DNA of 64,000 bases, taken from Rhodoplanes serenus (lineage in GTDB: Bacteria > Pseudomonadota > Alphaproteobacteria > Rhizobiales > Xanthobacteraceae). Of the stretch, positions 34,863 to 42,672 are shown one piece after another. The notes beneath the pieces were generated by a model. It was not told where the DNA came from, ran no database searches, and saw nothing but the letters and a program-made list of their open reading frames with translations. A program made the position numbers and the translations under genes. Within the stretch, counting starts at the first letter, position 1. Each line of letters starts with the position of its first letter. The stretch is from assembly GCA_945893145.1 (NCBI GenBank), contig CAMDDZ010000007.1, positions 34,071-98,070 on the forward strand. The letters run 5' to 3'.

Positions 34863-35246
34863 ATGGCTGTCGATCCGTCCATGCCGATCCTCGTCGTTGA
34901 CGACTACAACACGATGATTCGCATCATCCGCAATCTGCTCAAGCAACTCGGATTCCAGGACGTCGATGACGCCGCCGATGGCACGGCCGCGCTGGAGAAG
35001 ATGCGCAACCGGAAATACGGCCTTGTGATCTCCGACTGGAATATGGAGCCGATGACCGGCTTCGAACTGCTCAAGCAGGTGCGGGCGGATGCCGAGCTCG
35101 GCACGACGCCATTCATCATGGTCACGGCCGAATCCAAGACCGAGAACGTGATTGCGGCCAAGCAGGCAGGCGTGAACAACTACATCGTGAAGCCGTTCAA
35201 CGCCGAGACGCTCAAAAGCAAAATCGACACGGTCTTCCCGGCGTAG
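34863..35246 (+). CDS. CheY-type single-domain response regulator
   Basis: 127 residues, receiver domain only. The functional residues sit at E. coli CheY numbering plus one: Asp13/Asp14 (VVDDY), phospho-acceptor Asp58 in ISDWNMEPMTG, Thr88 (VTAES) and Lys110 (VKPF). The WNM..M.G block is the same as in chemotaxis CheY, so it is a good candidate for flagellar-motor control. It is monocistronic. A CheZ-type phosphatase that could act on it is encoded 22 kb away at 56754-57476. The 255-base upstream region has no gene and shows a perfect CCGGCAC-T-GTGCCGG palindrome at 34774-34788. Confidence 0.92.
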   Translation: MAVDPSMPILVVDDYNTMIRIIRNLLKQLGFQDVDDAADGTAALEKMRNRKYGLVISDWNMEPMTGFELLKQVRADAELGTTPFIMVTAESKTENVIAAKQAGVNNYIVKPFNAETLKSKIDTVFPA

Positions 35247-35316
35247 AAATTGCCCGCCGCGCGTCAGGATTACCCTGACACGACCTCCGCCTGACCCGGA
35301 TCCCGGGCGGCACGTT

Positions 35317-36186
35317 TCACCAGACCAAACCCCGCATCACCGCCTTGGGCGCAATCCCGGCGGCGGCAAACATTTTGGTCAGCGCCTCGAGGTTCGGATC
35401 CTCCCGGCCGCCCAATTCCTCGGCGTGGATGCCGGCGGTCACGAACAGGCAGTCGATGCCCATTCCGGTCGCGCCGGTGAGGTCGGTGCGCACCGAATCG
35501 CCGATCGCCAGCACGCGTGAGAGTGGCGGCGCCGTGCCGCGCACCGCGGCGATCCGCGCCAGCGCCTCTTGATAGATCGGTGGGTGCGGCTTGCCGGCGT
35601 AGAGGACGTCGCCGCCCATCTCGGCATAGAGGTCGGCAAGCGCGCCGGCGCAATAGACCAGCTTGTCGCCGCGCTCGACCACCACGTCCGGATTGCCGCA
35701 GACCATGAACAGGCCGCGCTTGCGCATTTCGCCAAACTCGGCGCGATAGGATTCCGCGGTCTCGGTCTCGTCGTCGCGCAGGCCGGTGCAAACCGCGTAG
35801 TCGGCCTGCTCCATCGGCACGAAGCTCAGACCCAGCCCTTCGAAGATCGGCAGGTCGCGCTCGGGCCCCAGATGAAACACGCGCTTGCCGGGCCGCGCCG
35901 CCATCACGGCGCGCGTGACGTCACCTGAGCTGACGATACCGTCATAGGCTTCGCGCGGTACGCCGACCCGGTCGATGAATTTCGTCACCACGGCACCCGG
36001 CCGCGGCGCGTTGGTGATCAAGATGACGGTCTTGCCCTGGGCGCGGAAGCGTACGAGCGCCTCGCAGGCGGCCGGCGTTGCAACGATGCCGTTATGCACC
36101 ACGCCCCAGACGTCACTCAGCACCGCGTCATAGTGCGGCGCGAGCGCGGCGAAATGGTTGGTGACGATGGCAGGAGAGGGCGGCAT
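35317..36186 (-). CDS. HAD-superfamily class IIA hydrolase (TIGR01459-like)
   Basis: 289 residues. HAD motif I is DAVLSDVWGVVHNG; motif II is ILITNAPRP; the Lys motif III region is YAGKPHPPIYQEAL and the metal motif IV is LAIGDSVRTDLTGA, the layout of NagD-like class IIA phosphatases with a large C2 cap between motifs II and III. TIGR01459 members are conserved near ribF/ileS in alphaproteobacteria; substrate unknown, probably a small phosphate ester. Monocistronic, convergent with cheY (70 bases). Confidence 0.9.
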   Translation of the reverse strand: MPPSPAIVTNHFAALAPHYDAVLSDVWGVVHNGIVATPAACEALVRFRAQGKTVILITNAPRPGAVVTKFIDRVGVPREAYDGIVSSGDVTRAVMAARPGKRVFHLGPERDLPIFEGLGLSFVPMEQADYAVCTGLRDDETETAESYRAEFGEMRKRGLFMVCGNPDVVVERGDKLVYCAGALADLYAEMGGDVLYAGKPHPPIYQEALARIAAVRGTAPPLSRVLAIGDSVRTDLTGATGMGIDCLFVTAGIHAEELGGREDPNLEALTKMFAAAGIAPKAVMRGLVW

Positions 36187-36273
36187 GGCGGCGGCGCGGA
36201 AGCTCGACAGTCCGATCCCTTCAGCGGTTCAGATTGCGGCATGCTCTAGCGGGTTGTACCCGCGCCGTCACCT

Positions 36274-37641
36274 TCAAACTGCCGCTGTGGCGGGGGTGCC
36301 TCTGAGCGCCGCCCTCTGCCGGTCGGAAGAAGAAGGCTCGCGCGCCGGGGCGTCTGGCTCGGCGCCAGTTTGCAAGGCTTCGGCCCGTACCGGCCGCGGC
36401 GGGGAGAACAGGAAGCCCTGGCCGAAGCGCAGGTCGAAATCGAGCAGGTCGACCGCCTGGCCTTCGCTCTCGACCTTGGTGGCGATCAGGCTGATGCCGG
36501 AGCGGTTGAGTAGATCGGACAGGTCGGCGGCATGAATGTCGGTGCCCGGGGCGCCGGTCTTGCCCAGCAGCAGCGCCGCCGGTGCTTTGACGAATTTCAC
36601 GCCGCGCGCCGCGAGGTCGCGCGGGTCCATGCGCAGGTCGGTGACCTGATCCATGCAGAAGCGGAAGCCCAGCTCGCGCAACGCGGCGAGGCTTTCCTGT
36701 TCGAGCGGGCCCATATCGCGCCAGGCGCTTTGTTTGAATTCCAGCGTCAGTGAACCGGCCAGCGCCCGGTTCGCTTCCAGGAATTGCGACATTTGGGGGA
36801 AAAGCTCCCCGTCGTTCAGCGTCGTTGCCGAGATGTTGCAGAACAGGCCGACCTCGCGGTTCTTCAACAGCAGGCGGCGCAGCACCTGCACGCAGCGGAA
36901 GAGCTGCAAGTTGTCGATCCGTGCGATCAGGCCGCTGGTCTCGGCCGCCACCAGGAAGTCGGACGGCTGCAACAGCGTGCCGTTGTCGGTGCGCAGCCGT
37001 GTGAACGCTTCGTAATAGCGGACCTTGCGCTGCGGCAGCGTCACGATCGGCTGCAGGTAGAGGTCGGCGCGGTTGGCATCGGCCGCGCTGCGGATCGTCG
37101 CCAGCAATTCGTCGCGATTGCGGGTCACGGCCGACGCGGCAACCGCAGCGGTGGATTTCGGCTCCGGCTCGCCGAGCTCGGACAGCGCCGCCGGCTCGAT
37201 CACCGGCGAATTGGGCCTGACGTTGCCGTCGGATTTGCCGGAGATCGCGGTTTCATGGATCGCCACCGTCTCGGCGAGCTGCTTGACCAGCGTGCCAAGC
37301 TCGCTCAGCTCTGCTGACATTGGCGCCGTGGCGGCACGCGCCTGCTCGCGAGCGCGGTCGGGACCGCCTTCGAGGGCCGCGGTTCGCCGCCCCAGTTCCG
37401 CCACCTGGCGCGCCAGGTCGGTGGTGCCTCGCGAAAGATCCGAGATCGGCCCGCTCAGATCGACGCGCTCGCGCAACCGCGTGGTGACCGCGTTATAGAC
37501 CGCAAGCGCCGTGAAAGCCGCGAGCCCGGTGATCGTCGCCTCAGTGCCGCTGACGCCAAACACAAGATAGAGCACCGCGGCGAGCGAGCCGGCGATCAGG
37601 GTCATGCACAGGCCGATAAACAGAGCGCCAAGGCGCAGCAT
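36274..37641 (-). CDS. membrane-anchored EAL-domain protein with a degenerate active site
   Basis: 455 residues. Two hydrophobic N-terminal segments (LGALFIGLCMTLIAGSLAAVLYLVF and ATITGLAAFTALAVYNAVT) form a hairpin anchor, followed by a helical, probably coiled-coil region to about residue 180, then an EAL domain. The active-site motifs are altered: EAL is EAF (YYEAFTRL), the DDFGTG loop reads MDQVTDL, and AEGVET reads ATKVES; NIS..T is roughly kept. Loss of the metal ligands argues against cyclic-di-GMP hydrolysis and for a binding or scaffolding role. The promoter region holds two large hairpins (37657-37825). Confidence 0.88.
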   Translation of the reverse strand: MLRLGALFIGLCMTLIAGSLAAVLYLVFGVSGTEATITGLAAFTALAVYNAVTTRLRERVDLSGPISDLSRGTTDLARQVAELGRRTAALEGGPDRAREQARAATAPMSAELSELGTLVKQLAETVAIHETAISGKSDGNVRPNSPVIEPAALSELGEPEPKSTAAVAASAVTRNRDELLATIRSAADANRADLYLQPIVTLPQRKVRYYEAFTRLRTDNGTLLQPSDFLVAAETSGLIARIDNLQLFRCVQVLRRLLLKNREVGLFCNISATTLNDGELFPQMSQFLEANRALAGSLTLEFKQSAWRDMGPLEQESLAALRELGFRFCMDQVTDLRMDPRDLAARGVKFVKAPAALLLGKTGAPGTDIHAADLSDLLNRSGISLIATKVESEGQAVDLLDFDLRFGQGFLFSPPRPVRAEALQTGAEPDAPAREPSSSDRQRAALRGTPATAAV

Positions 37642-37656
37642 GCGGGCTCCAGGCGG

Positions 37657-37735
37657 CTAGTGCCGCCGATTTGAAGTTCCTGCCCACCTGGCAGAAAAAT
37701 TCGTTCAGGAACTTCAAATCGATAAGCGGCACTAG
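37657..37735. repeat. 79-base palindromic element, first of twin hairpins
   Basis: Left arm 37657-37682 (CTAGTGCCGC then CGATTTGAAGTTCCTG) pairs perfectly over 26 bases with the right arm 37706-37735, except for a four-base ATAA bulge between CAAATCG and GCGGCACTAG. The loop is 23 bases (37683-37705). The ends are CTAGTGCC/GGCACTAG, the same as in the second element 14 bases away. It lies 16 bases upstream of the EAL gene start. Confidence 0.85.
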
Positions 37736-37749
37736 CATCATATTGCTTG

Positions 37750-37825
37750 CTAGTGCCCTTTCGTTTCCGAAGTTCGTGTCAGAGTACGCCGCCGTGCATA
37801 ACGAACTTCGGAAACGGGGCACTAG
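37750..37825. repeat. 76-base palindromic element, second of twin hairpins
   Basis: Left arm 37750-37777 (CTAGTGCCC, TTT bulge, CGTTTCCGAAGTTCGT) pairs perfectly over 25 bases with 37801-37825. The loop is again exactly 23 bases (37778-37800) but unrelated in sequence to the first loop. Stem sequences differ from the first element at several positions yet stay fully paired, so the two are covarying members of one family. Ends are CTAGTGCC/GGCACTAG in both. Confidence 0.85.
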
Positions 37826-37938
37826 GGCCGTACTGATTCGCGGCCGGAGATCAATGTCCATGACGGCCACCGGGGGCGCAAGCGACCTGCGGGTTCCGGT
37901 TGTTGGTTGCGTTAAGAGCCGGTGACCAAGGGGCGGCC

Positions 37939-38175
37939 TTGACCGGGGGATGCCCCGGCGGTCATATCGCCAGAATTGCGAAATACCGAGCCAAGGCGAT
38001 TTGGGGAGCCTCCTATGGCGCGTCGCCGGTCATCGAAGAAGCCGATCTCGACACCAGGCCTTACCGCGACGAGCACGACATGGAATTGCTGCGGCGAATG
38101 CTGGCGGCCGTCGAGGTGGTGCTGAATCACGTGACACAGCATTGCGGTGCGCCGCACGGGCGGCACACCGATTGA
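37939..38175 (+). CDS. possible small protein upstream of the GT39 gene
   Basis: Tentative. The frame is open from 37900 to 38175 and its second half has coding-like composition (VIEEADLDTRPYRDEHDMELLRRMLAAVEVVLNHV). There is no ATG before 38080; a TTG at 37939 is preceded by AAGGGG at suitable spacing. If real it is about 78 residues and overlaps the next gene's GTG start by 29 bases, suggesting coupling. No family recognised. Otherwise 37642-38146 holds only the twin hairpins and the presumed promoters. Confidence 0.25.
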   Translation: MTGGCPGGHIARIAKYRAKAIWGASYGASPVIEEADLDTRPYRDEHDMELLRRMLAAVEVVLNHVTQHCGAPHGRHTD

Positions 38176-39685
38176 ACCGAGGCCGCCGATCAACGCGCTC
38201 CTGACCGCGATCGAGCAACGCCCCGCTGCCGTCTTTGCGGCATTCGCGGCGCTGCACCTCGTCGTGTGGACGGCGCTGCCGGCCGCGCTTTATCCCAATC
38301 TGCCGCTCGACCTGATCGAGGCCCTGACCTACGGCCGCGAATGGCAGCTCGGCTACGACAAGCTGCCGCCGCTGCCGTGGTGGCTCGTCGAGGTCGTGCA
38401 TCGGGTGCTCGGCTACGACCTGTTTTACTACGCGCTGGCGCAGGCGGCGGTGATCGCGGCGTTCTGGCTGGTCTGGACCATGGGACGGCGTCTCGTCGGC
38501 ACAACCGGCGCGCTGGTTTCGCTGCTCATCCTCGACGGCCTGCACTACGTCCATTTCACCGCCGCGAAGTTCAACCACGACGTAATCCAGTTGCCGTTCT
38601 GGGCGCTCGCCGGCTTGAGCTTTTGGCTGGCGTTGCGTCAGGGCCGCACCGTGCATTGGGCGCTGCTCGGCTTCGCCATCGGCATGGCGCTCTGGGCGAA
38701 GTATTTCGTGCTGGTGCTGGCGCTGCCGCTCGGGGTGTTCCTGGTGTTCGACCGCGAGGCGCGCCGGCATCTCATGACACCCGGCCCCTATGTGGCGGTG
38801 GCGGTCGCGCTGCTGGTGGCGTCGCCGCATCTGATTTGGCTGGTGCAGAACGATTTTCTGCCGTTCCGCTACGCCGATGCGCGCGCGGCACCGTCGCGCG
38901 GCGTGCTCGATCATGTGCTGCATCCGGTGCAGTTCGCCATCGGCCAGCTTGCATTCATCCTGCCGGCGCTGGCGATTGCGCTGCCGCTGATTTTTCCGCG
39001 CGGCGACAGCGCGGCGCAGCGAACCACGACCGACTTCGACCGGCGCATCGTGACGCTCTTGGCCTTCGGGCCGGCGGTGACCGTTGTGGCGCTGTCGTTT
39101 TCGACTGGCCGCGGCACCATCGCGATGTGGGGCTATCCGCTCTGGCTGTTCCTCGGCCTGTGGATCGTGCTGGTGGTGGGCGCGGCGCTCGAACGGGTCC
39201 GGCTCGCCCGGCTCGTCACCGCATGGGCGATCGTGTTTGTCGGCTTCGCGGCGGCGTTCTTCGTCAGCTACGCAGTGCTGCCAAGCTACGATGGGCGCTA
39301 CCGCGCGGTGTTCTTTCCGGGCGATCAACTCGGCGCCGAGATTTCCACGCGCTTCCGCGCGCTCACCGGCCGTCCGCTCGCTTACGTGGTCGGCACCATG
39401 TGGACCGGCGGTAATATCTCGCATTACGCGCCCGAGCACCCGCGCGTCGTGATCGACGGCCGGCCGGTGCGGGCGCCCTGGATCGACCTCTCCGACCTCT
39501 ACAGCAAGGGCGCTGTGGTGGTGTGGACCGAAGGCGACCCGCGTGTGCTGCCACCGGCATTCCGTTCGGTCGCGGTCGATGCCGAAGTGCAGGAGCCGTT
39601 CACGCTGCCCTATCGGCGCGGCAAGGGCGAGGTGACGGTGGGCTGGGCGGTGCTGCGTCCGCGGCCGGCGGTGGCGCTGCGCTAA
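38147..39685 (+). CDS. membrane glycosyltransferase, family 39 (ArnT/PMT-like)
   Basis: 512 residues starting at GTG 38147. About ten to eleven hydrophobic segments. The first periplasmic loop has NLPLDLIEALTYGREWQLGYDKLPPLPWWLVE, matching the GT39 loop in which the catalytic Asp/Glu acts on a polyprenyl-phosphate sugar donor. Further segments: TGALVSLLILDGLHYVHFTAAKFNHDVIQLPFW and ALWAKYFVLVLALPLGVF. The C-terminal 130 residues are a soluble periplasmic domain. It likely transfers a sugar to lipid A, a lipid or a protein at the inner-membrane outer face. Its stop overlaps that of the convergent aminotransferase. Confidence 0.88.
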   Translation: MRRTGGTPIEPRPPINALLTAIEQRPAAVFAAFAALHLVVWTALPAALYPNLPLDLIEALTYGREWQLGYDKLPPLPWWLVEVVHRVLGYDLFYYALAQAAVIAAFWLVWTMGRRLVGTTGALVSLLILDGLHYVHFTAAKFNHDVIQLPFWALAGLSFWLALRQGRTVHWALLGFAIGMALWAKYFVLVLALPLGVFLVFDREARRHLMTPGPYVAVAVALLVASPHLIWLVQNDFLPFRYADARAAPSRGVLDHVLHPVQFAIGQLAFILPALAIALPLIFPRGDSAAQRTTTDFDRRIVTLLAFGPAVTVVALSFSTGRGTIAMWGYPLWLFLGLWIVLVVGAALERVRLARLVTAWAIVFVGFAAAFFVSYAVLPSYDGRYRAVFFPGDQLGAEISTRFRALTGRPLAYVVGTMWTGGNISHYAPEHPRVVIDGRPVRAPWIDLSDLYSKGAVVVWTEGDPRVLPPAFRSVAVDAEVQEPFTLPYRRGKGEVTVGWAVLRPRPAVALR

Positions 39686-41040
39686 TTCAGCCCCTTGATG
39701 ATCTTGCCGACCTTCTCGAAAATCTCGCCGATCTGGCTTTCGCTGACGATCAGCGGCGGCGTCACCGCAATCGAGTCGCCGACGACGCGGAACATGATGC
39801 CCTCGTCGTGGAAGCCGCGCTCCATCGCCTCGTAGCCGCGCTTGCCGACTGCGTCCGGACGCGACGCCATATCGATGCCGGCGGTGAGGCCCACACAGCG
39901 GATATCGAGCACCTTTGGCACGCCCTTCAGCGTCATCGCGGCGTCGCACCAGATCGGCTCCATTTTCTTGGCGCGCGCGAACAGGTCCTCGTCGCGATAA
40001 AGATCGAGCGCCGCGAGGCCCGCCGCGCAGGCGAGCGGATGGGCCGAATACGTGTAGCCGTGGAAGAACTCCACGACATGCTCAGGGCCATGCATGAAGG
40101 CGTCATGGATGCCCTTGCGGCAGATCACGCCGCCCATCGGCACGCTGCCGGAGGTCACGCCCTTGGCGAACGTGATCATGTCGGGCACCACGCCGTAGCG
40201 CTCGGCTGCGAACGCGTGGCCGAGCCGGCCGAATCCGGTGATGACCTCGTCGAAAATCAGCAGGATGCCGTACTTGTCGCAAATCTGGCGCAGCCGCGGC
40301 AGATAGCCCTTCGGCGACGGCAGCACCGCGGTCGAGCCCGCCATCGGCTCGACGATCACGGCCGCAATCGTGGTGTCGCTGTGCAGCGCGACGATGCGCT
40401 CCAATTCGTCCGCCAGATGCGCGCCCCATTCCGGCTCGCCCTTGGAGAACGCCTGCTGCTCGCGATTGTAGGTTGAGGGCAGGTGATCGACGCCCGGCAG
40501 CATCAGGCCAAACGCCTTGCGGTTGTTGGCGAGCCCGCCGACCGCCATGCCGCCGAAGCCGACGCCGTGATAGCCGCGCTCGCGGCCGATGAAGCGGGTG
40601 CGCTGGGCCTGGCCGCGCGCGTTCCAATAGGCCAGCGCGATCTTCATCGCGGTGTCGGCGGCTTCCGACCCTGAGTTGCAGAAGAACACGTGATCGAGGT
40701 CGCCCGGCGCCAGCGCCGCGATCCGGCTGGCCAGCTCGAAGGCGCGCGGATGGCCGAACTGGAAGGTCGGTGCGAAGTCGAGCTGCGCGGCCTGGGCCTG
40801 GATCGCCTGCACGATCGGATCGCGGTTGTGGCCGGCGTTGGTGCACCACAGGCCCGCCGCGCCATCGAGGATCGGGCGGCCTTCCGGCGTGTAGTAGTGC
40901 ATGTCCTTGGCGCGCGCGATCAGTCGCGGCCGCGCCTTGAAGGCGCGGTTGGCGGTGAACGGCATGAAAAAGGCTTCGAGGTCGTTCGGCACCGCCGCTG
41001 TGACGGAGGTTTTTTGCGCCGCTTTGGGGGCCTGGGCCAT
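39682..41040 (-). CDS. class III (omega) aminotransferase, beta-alanine:pyruvate type
   Basis: 452-residue PLP enzyme, fold type I. The PLP lysine is in MITFAKGVTSGSVPMGG; the phosphate/ring contacts are in FFCNSGSEAADTAMKIA, and the Asp binding the pyridine nitrogen is in LLIFDEVITGFGRLG. The stretches DLEAFFMPFTANRAFK, GLWCTNAGHN and VIVEPMAGSTAVLPSPKGYL are typical of beta-alanine/omega-amino acid:pyruvate transaminases, which yield malonic semialdehyde from beta-alanine. Length is normal. Stops of this gene and the GT39 gene overlap on opposite strands (39682-39685). Confidence 0.9.
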   Translation of the reverse strand: MAQAPKAAQKTSVTAAVPNDLEAFFMPFTANRAFKARPRLIARAKDMHYYTPEGRPILDGAAGLWCTNAGHNRDPIVQAIQAQAAQLDFAPTFQFGHPRAFELASRIAALAPGDLDHVFFCNSGSEAADTAMKIALAYWNARGQAQRTRFIGRERGYHGVGFGGMAVGGLANNRKAFGLMLPGVDHLPSTYNREQQAFSKGEPEWGAHLADELERIVALHSDTTIAAVIVEPMAGSTAVLPSPKGYLPRLRQICDKYGILLIFDEVITGFGRLGHAFAAERYGVVPDMITFAKGVTSGSVPMGGVICRKGIHDAFMHGPEHVVEFFHGYTYSAHPLACAAGLAALDLYRDEDLFARAKKMEPIWCDAAMTLKGVPKVLDIRCVGLTAGIDMASRPDAVGKRGYEAMERGFHDEGIMFRVVGDSIAVTPPLIVSESQIGEIFEKVGKIIKGLN

Positions 41041-41071
41041 GAATCACCTCGCTGTCTGGATCGACCGACGG

Positions 41072-41093
41072 ATTATCCGCTTTCGCGGGTAAT
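41072..41093. repeat. short palindrome upstream of hisS
   Basis: ATTATCCGC-TTTC-GCGGGTAAT, nine-base arms with one mismatch. This matches the GTCATTACCCGCGAAAGCGG-type repeat common between genes in Bradyrhizobium-like genomes. It sits in the 112-base divergent region between the aminotransferase and hisS, 60 bases before the hisS start. Confidence 0.55.
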
Positions 41094-41152
41094 GACAAAA
41101 GAGGGGGTGGCTGGTACCTACACGACCAAATTTCACTCACACCTGACATTCA

Positions 41153-42652
41153 ATGGCTGACAAAACCAACAAGCTGAAGGCGCGCCTGCCGCGCGGGCTC
41201 GCCGATCGGGGACCTGCCGAGATCGCGGCGACGCGTCGCATGATCGAGACGATCCGCGTGGTGTTCGAACGCTACGGCTTCGATCCGGTCGAGACGCCGG
41301 CGATCGAATACACCGACGCGCTCGGCAAATTCCTGCCCGACCAGGACCGGCCGAACGAGGGCGTGTTCTCGTTCCAGGACGACGACGAGCAGTGGCTGTC
41401 GCTGCGCTACGATCTCACCGCGCCGCTGGCACGCCACGTGGCGGAGAATTTCCAGAACCTCGCGCTGCCCTATCGCAGCTACCGCTTCGGCTGGGTGTTT
41501 CGCAACGAAAAGCCGGGCCCGGGCCGCTTCCGCCAGTTCATGCAATTCGATGCCGACACGGTCGGCAGCGGCACCATGGCCGCCGATGCCGAGATTTGCA
41601 TGATGGCCGCCGACACGATGGAGGCGCTCGGAATCGCGCGCGGGCAGTACGTCGTCAAAGTGAACAATCGCAAGGTTCTCGACGGCGTGTTGGAAGCGAT
41701 TGGTCTCGGTGGCGAAACCAACGCCGGTATGCGGCTCACCGTGCTGCGCGCGATCGACAAGCTGGATCGGCTGGGCGCGGAAGGCGTGAAGCTACTGTTG
41801 GGGCCGGGCCGCAAGGACGAGAGCGGCGATTTCACCAAGGGCGCCGGGTTGGACAGCGGCGGAATTGACCGCGTGCTGGCGTTTGTCGGATCGAAGGGTG
41901 CCAACGGCGATGCCACGATCGCCAATCTCAAGAATGTGGTCACCGGCTCGGCGAGCGGAGCCGACGGCGTCGAAGAGCTTCGGCAAATTTCCGCGCTGAC
42001 CACATCTGCGAACTATGGCGACGACCGCGTTCTCGTCGATCCTTCCGTCGTCCGCGGCCTCGAGTACTACACCGGTCCCGTTTACGAAATCGAACTGCTG
42101 GTCGAGACCAAGGACGAGAAGGGCCGCCCGGTGCGATTCGGCTCGGTTGGCGGCGGCGGGCGTTACGACGGACTGGTGTCGCGCTTCCGCGGCGAGCCGG
42201 TGCCGGCGACCGGCTTCTCCATCGGCGTGTCGCGGCTGCAGGCCGCGCTGACGCTGATCGGCAAGCTCGACAACAAGGCGGCGCCCGGCCCGGTGCTGGT
42301 GACGGTGTTCGACCGCGAGCGCGTCGCCGATTACCAGAAGATGGTTGCGGCGCTGCGCGGCGCCGGAATCCGCGCCGAGCTGTATCTGGGCAATCCCAAA
42401 CACAGTGTCGGCCAGCAGCTCAAATATGCCGACAAGCGCGGCAGCCCCTGCGCCGTCATCCAGGGCGGCGACGAAAAACAGAAGGGCGAGGTGCAGATCA
42501 AGGATCTGATCCTCGGTGCCACGCTGACCGCGATCAAAGACCGCGACGAGTATCTGAAGAAGCAGGCCGAGGCGCAGAAAGCGGTGCCGGAGGCCACTTT
42601 GGTTGATGCCGTGCGCGAAGTGCTAACGCGCCACGGCGTGAATTGGGCCTGA
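41153..42652 (+). CDS. hisS: histidyl-tRNA synthetase, alphaproteobacterial type
   Basis: 499 residues, class II synthetase. Motif 2 is [20 protein letters not shown], where common HisRS has FR(H/Y)E(R)PQ-like sequence; the histidine-specific block is [18 protein letters not shown] instead of [12 protein letters not shown]; motif 3 is [12 protein letters not shown]. These differences are the marks of the divergent alphaproteobacterial HisRS known to accept tRNA-His lacking the usual G-1 identity base. The C-terminal anticodon domain runs from about residue 385. The hisZ-hisG pair lies 3 kb further on, separated by a zinc-uptake cassette on the other strand. Confidence 0.94.
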   Translation: MADKTNKLKARLPRGLADRGPAEIAATRRMIETIRVVFERYGFDPVETPAIEYTDALGKFLPDQDRPNEGVFSFQDDDEQWLSLRYDLTAPLARHVAENFQNLALPYRSYRFGWVFRNEKPGPGRFRQFMQFDADTVGSGTMAADAEICMMAADTMEALGIARGQYVVKVNNRKVLDGVLEAIGLGGETNAGMRLTVLRAIDKLDRLGAEGVKLLLGPGRKDESGDFTKGAGLDSGGIDRVLAFVGSKGANGDATIANLKNVVTGSASGADGVEELRQISALTTSANYGDDRVLVDPSVVRGLEYYTGPVYEIELLVETKDEKGRPVRFGSVGGGGRYDGLVSRFRGEPVPATGFSIGVSRLQAALTLIGKLDNKAAPGPVLVTVFDRERVADYQKMVAALRGAGIRAELYLGNPKHSVGQQLKYADKRGSPCAVIQGGDEKQKGEVQIKDLILGATLTAIKDRDEYLKKQAEAQKAVPEATLVDAVREVLTRHGVNWA

Positions 42653-42672
42653 ACGGCTGGGCGTGCTTCCAC

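Noticed and set aside
37541..37870. Minus-strand open frame of about 109 codons running through the twin hairpins into the EAL gene
   Set aside because: It reads through palindromic repeats and overlaps the real EAL start in another frame, so it is an accident of the repeats.
37671..37925. Plus-strand open frame of 84 codons covering the twin hairpins
   Set aside because: Most of its length is the two palindromes, and it has no coding signature outside them.
38030..39949. 640-codon open frame on the minus strand opposite the GT39 gene
   Set aside because: Shadow of a membrane protein; the plus strand has the hydrophobic segments and GT39 loop, while the minus frame is hydrophilic and featureless.
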